Positions 55,500 through 62,000 of a stretch of 62,000 nt of DNA are shown piece after piece (positions within the stretch are counted from its first letter, which is position 1; each line of letters opens with the position of its first letter). Under the pieces are notes generated by a model. The model worked only from the letters and a program-made list of their open reading frames with translations. It searched no databases and was not told where the DNA came from. The stretch comes from Symbiodinium natans. Lineage: Eukaryota > Sar > Dinophyceae > Suessiales > Symbiodiniaceae. The stretch is taken from NCBI GenBank assembly GCA_905221605.1, contig CAJNDS010000313.1:1-62000 (forward strand), in the 5' to 3' direction. The translations under genes and the position numbers were made by a program.

Positions 55500-57890
55500 G
55501 ACCAGTCTGTGTCAGGACCCAGCAGGACCGCTCCTACGTTTACAAGGCGACTGTCGCATTCCCTAAGCATGAGCAGATACAAGCGGAAGAATACCGGAAA
55601 AATTGAACAGGAGGGTAGGCGGTGCAGTTCCGAGCTGAAGGTCAGGCTCGTGATTAACCAGACCGCAAATATGCCACCATCACCTTTCAAACTACATTGG
55701 CAGCGGCATGTCCTTTAGCAAGAGGTGCTTGAGAGGGTTCATAGGCATGCGTTGTACAGAGAGCTCCGAAACCTCCGACAGACCTGTTACATTGCTGGCT
55801 CATGCTAGTTGTTATAACTCCAAGAAGATGAGATGTGACATGATGGTACAGACGCTCCTTTGCAACGACTTGCTATGGCCATCGTCAACTCCTGCCTTTG
55901 GCACATGGAGCTATTGCGAAGTTGCGGAGTTGCTGGCTGCTGCTACTGCCTTTGTGTTGAATTCTTGTTGTTCATGCGACATTCCTGGCCACTCGGCAAC
56001 TTCCCTAAGCCGCGGAGGCGAATTTGAGCCCTCTTGGAGGGAAGCTCAAATAGGGCCACGGAGTTCTTCTGACAGAGCCAGGCTCCATGGCTCTGGCAGC
56101 AAAACTCCCTGGCCCTGCTCACACGGTGAAACAGCTCAATGCCATGCCAAGCGCCGGCATCTGCGATACGCGATGACGTCGAGGCCTACCCAAACAGTTC
56201 GGGAACATGAATCCGAGTGAAAGAGAGCTCTGTACAAAGCAACACCAAACAAGAACAAAGGCGGTTGACAATTGTTCACGGAAGAGGTGGCGTTCGTTTC
56301 AGTTCGCTGAAAACAAACCACCATGTCTTGAACCGGGGGGGGGGGGGGGAAACAAGGGAGGCACGGCCTGTGCCCGGGCAGGAGGCGCCCCTAGTGGCCG
56401 AAAGCGAAGTGGGACATGACCTTAAGGCGCTTTGGCCACAAGCGGACGTAACAACGTACATCTGGCCGCCGCACACGACGTCATGAGAGCCACTCCAGCG
56501 TGAACTCTTGACAGAACTTTTTGGTCGCCTAATGGCTGAGTGCAGAACCAGCCCATGCTCCTGACAGTGGGCGAGAGCCTGGCACAACAGTTGTGCTGCG
56601 CTGTCTTTGAAGATCGTTGCAAAAGTCGTTGGCGCGAACCATGCTACAGAGTGTCTTCATGTAAACAAAGCCCCATATGCACCTCTCCAGGATCGTCTCG
56701 AGCAGCACCTCATAATGGAATTGGGGCTGGAAAAGCTGCCAAGCGCAAGTCAGCATACGAAGATTCTGCAGGGTTCGTGTCGCGAGGCGTGTTCGGTCGA
56801 AGGGACAAGGTGACATCATTTTCAGCTCTGCTAGCTGCAGCACTCTGAAATGAAGCCGAGTAAGGAAGTGTCTTGTGATCCATGTCATGCCAAGTTAAGA
56901 TGGATTCCCCGACCTTCTTTGCAGTGGTAAGACTTTGGCGGTATGCAACTAAAATCTGCTCAGGGCCTGCTCACAAGCAAGGTAATTCTGTAATGTTTCA
57001 TGGGATTGCACACTGTAAACAGACTCCGACTTGCGGATTCATGTTACCAATGCTGGATGTCTTCTCATGTCAATGGGTAGCAGCACCGTTGCAGGAGATG
57101 GCAAAATCAGCTGTCGAGAGTACGCACACATTGACAATGCCTGCAGCCACGTGCAATGGCAGAAGGTGCTCTTCACGACCGTGGACCTCGTACAATCATG
57201 GCAATTGCCCAAAAACTTTGCTCTTTGAGAGGGGATGCTCGTCTGCACCTCAAACCCCTACGCCGCCTCCCGCGCATGTGGCAGCGTGGAGGTCCATGTT
57301 CGCAAGCCTTCAAAACCTGCGGCCATCGGTAGCAGGGAGCAGAGACCAGTGAATCGAAGTGCAGTCATGAGAAGCCACATCGCTGCACTGCCACTGCACA
57401 TCTGGCCAAGAGGCGTTCTCTCGGCGAAACATCACAGCAGAGTCGCGTGAGCTCTTCTGTCCACCTTCGAAAGGTCGAGAGGGGAATCATGGGGAATCAG
57501 AGTTGAAGCCCCGAGCATGACTCCACACATTGCGAATTGCTGCTTCAATCCCATGTCGAGAGGCCTTGTGGCTCTACTATGAAACTGGGATCCCCAGCCT
57601 CCAAACTTTCAAGGACCACAAGATACTTTTCAGTTTGCCAGACCATGCTCGAGTTAGGGTGCCCTGGGCAACGTCTTTTCTTATTAACAACTCTCCTGGG
57701 TGATGTACTGCTATTGAGGTGCATGGGACAAGGCAGAGTTGGGCGGTCAAATAGACCAGCTGCCGTCCAATATCCCACAGAGCCTCTCAAGGCGCTCGGG
57801 CTTCGTGGCAGAATTCGTGGAAAGACCACTGCCGAGTATCAGCACCCCACGAGACCTGGCTGCTTTCATGAGCACAGATGACAGCGAAAT
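55500..57890. other. overlapping ORFs, strand unresolved
   Basis: Best frames: plus 55708-56220 (170 codons, Cys-rich middle); minus 56529-56888 (HYEVLLETILERCIWGFVYM, then KTLCSMVRANDFCNDL) against plus 56607-56813 (LQDRLEQHLIMELGLEKLPS); minus 57545 to about 57640 (EKYLVVLESLEAGDPSFIVE). Each looks partly protein-like but they overlap and none has a known motif. The minus candidates fit the strand bias of the window. Confidence 0.3.
56335..56349. repeat. poly-G tract
   Basis: Fifteen G in a row within unassigned sequence. Confidence 0.95.
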
Positions 57891-57900
57891 ATCTAGGGGC

Positions 57901-58011
57901 TTCCGACATTAGGGGGTACCTTATTTGGTGTCCCTACCATCATAAGGGAAACCTACGATTTGTGGGTCCATATTAGGGGTCCCTTATTTTCGGAAACCCC
58001 CATCTGATGGT
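57901..58011. repeat. dispersed repeat element, member 2
   Basis: Starts TTCCGACATTAGGGGGTACC, contains CATAAGGGAAACCTA, and ends CGGAAACCCCCATCTGATGG. It contains an internal direct repeat (ATTAGGGGGTACCTTATTT versus ATTAGGGGTCCCTTATTTT), and TTCCGA at the left faces TCGGAA near the right end. As in member 1, a TTTAGGG array lies about 75 bp to its right. Confidence 0.65.
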
Positions 58012-58086
58012 CCAGGGTGATTGCACGGCTGGGCCGCAGGCCGGAGTGGCGACAAAGCTCGGCCAACCTCTGCCAAGTGCATTTGG

Positions 58087-58118
58087 GGTTTAGGGTTTAG
58101 GGTTTAGGGTTTAGGGTC
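58087..58118. repeat. interstitial telomere-like array (TTTAGGG)4
   Basis: Four TTTAGGG units, G-strand orientation, ending in TCATTATC. Confidence 0.95.
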
Positions 58119-59470
58119 ATTATCTGAACATCCCACACACGATGCAGGCATCTCGGGGTCAGATGCTGCAAAGGCGAGAGCAATGTGAAAACGCGAGATT
58201 CACTCAAACACCCTCCGCTCCTCCAGGCACTGGCGCGCGAGTTCGGAGCCCCTGCGGCCGAAGGCGGGTAGGCTGAGCTGCACCACCGGCACCGATGCCA
58301 AGTCAGGCCTCGGGAGTCTGCCGGGTCGACTTAGGCTCTGCTGAAAGCGTCTTCTCGGCTACTCCTCCTTCCTCCCATCGCTATTTGTGGTGATTGCTCA
58401 AAACCCAAATATCACAATACCCGAACCTTCAGCGGGGCTTTAAGCTTACGGATTGCATGCTTCTGCGTTTGCAGCTGCAAAGGTCGTCGGGATTTCAGAA
58501 TCACGGCACGCGAGCTCTGAACGTTCTAACTACTGTAGAGCCTGAACACAGCAAGCAACAAAGGAACACTAGTGAGAGCCCTGGTACCACTCGGTACCCC
58601 AAGGAGAGAGCGCAAAAGTGTCACGAATCATTCCGAGCGGCATGAGGAGCAGCGGAACGAAGACACCATGGTCCTTAGTTTGCAGAGCAGACACTGCAGC
58701 ATCGCTACCTTCATCTAGCAGGCAAGGCCAGCTAAATTGAATTGCACTGTATTCAAGGCTGCATAACTTCTGGCGACCTGTCAACCACACTGATACTCAG
58801 TGCGGTCGAAGCCACCAGAGCTCGGGCAGAGTTGATCCTGATCTCCTGCTGCAAGACTTGCAATCAGGATAACCTGCAGATCTTCTATGGCTGTTTAACA
58901 TCCGCTCCTGGTCTGCCGCCTGAAGGAGATCAACCACCCAGCCTGACCTTACAAGTTCTTGCGAACGGCTTGAGGCTGGGAGCCTTGGGCACTCGCCGCT
59001 AGCCCACGTCCTGATAAGAGGCTTTTGGGCTTAGCTGTGAGTGGTCTTGAGTCTCTTCTGAATACTCTTGAACTTTAAACGGAGCACCAGCCATTCGGAT
59101 GTGCCGAGATCTTCACATCCCAGCGCCACTCAGTGCCCGGCACCTGTGGGTCACCAGGAGGGTGGTATTGGTGGTGCACCTGTACCAAACCATGCGGAGC
59201 TGTGTAGACACACAAGGGCTTAAACAGGAATCTGTCTGGGACACCGGTGCAAGATCAACAAGGTCACTTCATCGTGGGCCGTGGAATGCTCACGAGACAT
59301 TCCAGGAAAAGTTGGCTGCTGGCCCTGCTTCCGCTACTCAATGGGCTTGCAGTGGCTTTCCCTACTTAAGAAGGCAAACTTCAGTGCACGACCCGCGCCT
59401 CATACATCTCTTTGGATGCCCCAGCATAGTCATACAGAAGACCTCGCGCACAGCGCAAAGTGGCAAAGTG
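58119..59470. other. no supported gene
   Basis: Short frames only (58394-58645 plus and 58742-59002 plus are the longest clean ones). No motif, array or microsatellite. Confidence 0.35.
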
Positions 59471-59474
59471 ACAA

Positions 59475-59704
59475 GGCTCTGCTTCGGGTCAGGCCATCAT
59501 CCACGAATTCATTCGAGGCTATGTCAATGTTCTTGAAAAGCTTCTCCATCATAGGCGCAGAAATGACGTACTTGTTGCGATTCCGACGGCACGTCACTTT
59601 GCTTCAAGTCGCCTTGCGCATGAGTCCGGCGCAAGCTCACCTGTCATGTCAGGCAGAACGAGCTGAACGGGTGCAAGGCTCGCAAACAAGAGCAGAATGC
59701 GCAT
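59475..59704 (-). CDS. candidate gene start with signal peptide, unknown function
   Basis: On minus, a Met at 59704 opens MRILLLFASLAPVQLVLPDM, a plausible signal peptide, followed by TGELAPDSCARRLEAK and a stop. About 20 bp further a second frame reads TCRRNRNKYVISAPMMEKLF and KNIDIASNEFVDDG. The two frames differ by phase, so they need an unseen intron, or one is false. A plus frame over 59281-59745 competes. No family recognised. Confidence 0.3.
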
Positions 59705-60063
59705 CGACACACTGTGTAGAACAGCGTTCGGACTCGACAGGCTGAACACGTGTAAATGGCCTCCAGCCCGCCCCTGCTCTCCCAGTGCGCCGACACCACG
59801 AGGATGCACCGGACCTAAAAGCGAGACCCCCTCCGCTTGAGAGACTGAAGAAGCTTAAGCACTCTTAAGCGCCGAAAACGCGCTGAAATGTAATTGGTAA
59901 GCACTCATGTGATTGAAAATGCAAGCGCTCTGTAGGCTCCAACCAAATGCTCATCCAGCCGCAGCCTGCAGCCGCCATTCAAAGAAGCAGGTGTGCACAG
60001 AGGTGCATTTCTACAACAGCGCAGAACAGCATTTTCTTGCATCATGGGTATTTTTGGGCCAGC

Positions 60064-60576
60064 CTATGGATGCTTGTGGACGCTTATGGATACATACTTC
60101 TTTGTATGAATACTGCACCATGCAGAATCGAGGGAAAAAGCGTCAAAGCCCCGCCTGCGGGGTAGGTCGGCCAAGCTGCGTCGGAAGGGGGCAGATGGGT
60201 CGAGCAGAAGGGGCATGGGCCCAATGCCATGGGAGATGAACCTCGGGCGCTCCACTGGTGCCACACTGAGCCCACTGATGTTCACACGAACATGGCACGG
60301 CACATCGTCAGGGCGAGGAGCAGCGTGGGCAGAGGGTCGGTGTCCACCCGATTGATGACATGTTCCTGCGGGGGTTAGCCAGAAACTCACCGGTTGTGAT
60401 ACAATGGCTCTTGGAGCACTTGTTGCATGTTGCTCGGCTTGGTGGCTCGATGGGTTCTGCAAGACAAGCAACAGCATCAAAATGCATTGCCAAGGCTCAG
60501 CCGGCTGGAAGGCTTTGCTAAAGCACTCCGCTGCCCTCAGCTTGCCATACTTTCTCGCTCCGCTAAGCGTTGACAT
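60064..60576 (-). CDS. candidate exons with paired CxxC motifs
   Basis: A 170-codon minus frame ends with VRVNISGLSVAPVERPRFIS, then SAPFRRSLADLPRRRGFDAF. In another minus frame, 60493-60308, two cysteine pairs occur (ATCNKCSKSHC and TLCPRC), which would suit a small zinc-binding fold. Both frames cannot be used throughout, so a frame-switching intron near 60300-60400 is likely. No family assigned. Confidence 0.28.
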   Translation of the reverse strand: MSTLSGARKYGKLRAAECFSKAFQPAEPWQCILMLLLVLQNPSSHQAEQHATSAPRAIVSQPVSFWLTPAGTCHQSGGHRPSAHAAPRPDDVPCHVRVNISGLSVAPVERPRFISHGIGPMPLLLDPSAPFRRSLADLPRRRGFDAFSLDSAWCSIHTKKYVSISVHKHP

Positions 60577-60599
60577 GCACTTTCAGATGCGGGCATCAT

Positions 60600-61700
60600 G
60601 TCAGCCAATGGAATCGAGGGGACTATGTGCAAGATGACGCGACTGCATTAGACGGACTGGAGGCCTGAACACAGAATGAAAGAGCAGGGCGCTTGCACTG
60701 TGTCTGGATATTGCCGGCAAGCTGCTGATCCTGAGTCTCCACAAAAACAGTAGGACAACACGTCTCAACATGGAGATTTGCCCCACAACACAAGGCCCAC
60801 AAACAGGAACTGAGAGCACAGGACCATTCTGCAGTGAGCCTTGAACACTTCAAAGCAGAGCCAAGCATCTGTCGCACAGGCAGACGCCCTGTTCACCCGC
60901 TTCTTTCCATGGGCTCGAGGACCTTCCAAGTCCTCATCCTGAGAGGCAGAAACGTCTTAATTGAATGCAGAATTACATGCCAGAAACAAATTCATCTAGC
61001 ACTATAGTACTCTAGTAGCTATATAATCCAACCTAATGGAATCCAAGATCCAACATCACCGAAGAAAGGCAAGAAACCAAAGCCCCCGGCCTGGAGGCAA
61101 AGGCCAGCGCAACCGTCGAAGATGTTCGCAAGCTGCGCGTTCGCCTTCGAGTTATAGCTCAGCAAGAGATGACATGACACGGGTCATGACTTGAGATGCG
61201 CTTCCGCACACTACAGCTGCCCCAGGTGAACCCGGCGAACTGAATAGGAGGCTGTGTGCTGGCAGGCCGCCTTCTTCGCATGTGCCTGCGGCAGAACTAC
61301 GAGTCAACCCAGGCAGTGAAACAAGCTAACTCCGACGCACAGTAAGCAAGCAGCACCCATCATGATAGGCAGCGCTTGCCCTGATGCGCTGCGGTGCGCC
61401 TGTGTTGATAGGTAGGGTGTGTGATATATATATATATATATACATCATGGTGCCCTTTATGGTGCGACGCACATGGCGGCCACCAGGGCGAAGTGAGGGT
61501 TGGCTGAGCTGTGAGGTCGGCCCACCGGCCTCCTTGAGAGTGGGGGACCCACATACCAAGTCGAACCTCAGCTCTCCATGGCCCAGGTGACCGTGAGATG
61601 AGGAAGTGTTCTGCAGTGGCACGCCGTTGGCATTCTCCGTGCACTTTCTGGACCGCCTGTGTTGTGGTTAATGCCAATGACTCTAGAGCTCGATCAGCCA
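60600..61700. other. no supported gene; (TA)9 at 61424-61442
   Basis: Short overlapping frames, a GTGTGTGATATATATA microsatellite, and no recognisable domain. Confidence 0.4.
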
Positions 61701-61724
61701 GGTGGCACGTCTGGGGAATCAGCT

Positions 61725-62000
61725 ACATGTGGTGCACCAATAAATTCCTTCTTGCCTTGACCTCGGAAGTGCTGCAACTATGCTCGGAGCGAAACACTTC
61801 TTGACAACATGCGAATTTGCAGCTCCCTCTCAGTTGAAAGCGATTCGGAGCTGCATCAGATGGCAAAAGCAACTTGTTCTTGTACTGGGGTACGCATGAC
61901 ATGTTTCGAGCAGTCTGCCGTAGTTCTCCTGCCGAGAGGCGACGCACCTTGCCATCGCCAACGTCTTCATCCTCCCAAGGCCAGGAAAACCCTACACCCC
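61725..62000 (-). CDS. partial exon running off the right edge, unknown function
   Basis: The minus frame is open from the window end: WEDEDVGDGKVRRLSAGELR, then QTARNMSCVPQYKNKLLLPS, and a Cys-containing part (GSCKFACCQEVFRSEHSCS), to a stop near 61723. A possible acceptor precedes DEDVGD (TTGGGAG/GAT). The acidic-then-basic composition is protein-like. No family recognised; the 5' part lies outside the window. Confidence 0.4.

Noticed and set aside
1-62000. CRISPR array, bacterial operon or contaminating prokaryotic DNA
   Set aside because: No evenly spaced identical repeats with unique spacers, no ribosome-binding-site-led gene strings; introns and TTTAGGG arrays show a eukaryotic nucleus.

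Overview
The window looks like nuclear DNA of a dinoflagellate, most likely a Symbiodiniaceae-type alga. The evidence is in the sequence. Genes are cut into very short exons. Most introns I could resolve begin with GC instead of GT, and most acceptors read AG followed by G. Arrays of the plant-type telomere unit TTTAGGG are scattered inside the window and inside introns. There are no bacterial-style operons, rRNA genes or convincing tRNA genes. Most convincing genes read on the minus strand, so transcription runs mainly from high to low coordinates.

Layout. At 1-4 kb there are weak plus-strand coding candidates. At about 4.9-5.9 kb (minus) is a gene fragment resembling the C-terminal Mut7-C domain of mut-7/EXD3 exonucleases. 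At 7.7-8.3 kb lie a telomere-like array and a 60-bp-class tandem repeat, followed by plus-strand exon candidates. At 11.7-13.7 kb lie minus-strand exons and a locally duplicated repeat block. At 14.3-21.9 kb (minus) is the best gene of the window, a calcium-dependent protein kinase (CDPK) with nearly the whole kinase domain and four EF-hands, readable from more than 20 small exons down to its stop codon. At 23-24 kb and 25.7-28.2 kb there are two minus-strand genes of unknown function.

From about 29 to 55 kb the window is dominated by a large direct duplication. One unit reads (plus-strand order) X - Y - helicase. Copy A has X at 32.0-36.4 kb, Y at 36.4-38.4 kb and an apparently complete superfamily 1 helicase (UPF1/ZNFX1-like) at 39.0-44.2 kb. 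Copy B has X at 44.2-45.0 kb, Y at 49.7-52.0 kb and a dismembered helicase at 52.0-55.0 kb. Each copy carries insertions the other lacks. A 3.6-kb block interrupts X in copy A and holds a LINE-type endonuclease remnant and pyrimidine microsatellites. A 4.7-kb block separates X from Y in copy B. In copy B the exon block carrying helicase motif I is missing, and in its place is a different gene for a predicted secreted, proline-rich protein (52.9-53.8 kb).

From 55 to 62 kb I see only isolated minus-strand exon candidates, a dispersed repeat next to a telomere-like array, and one exon that runs off the right edge.

Nothing here forms an operon. The CDPK is a cytosolic calcium-response kinase. 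The helicase and the Mut7-like protein would act on nucleic acids. Exon calls outside the CDPK and helicase rest on reading-frame quality alone and are marked low.
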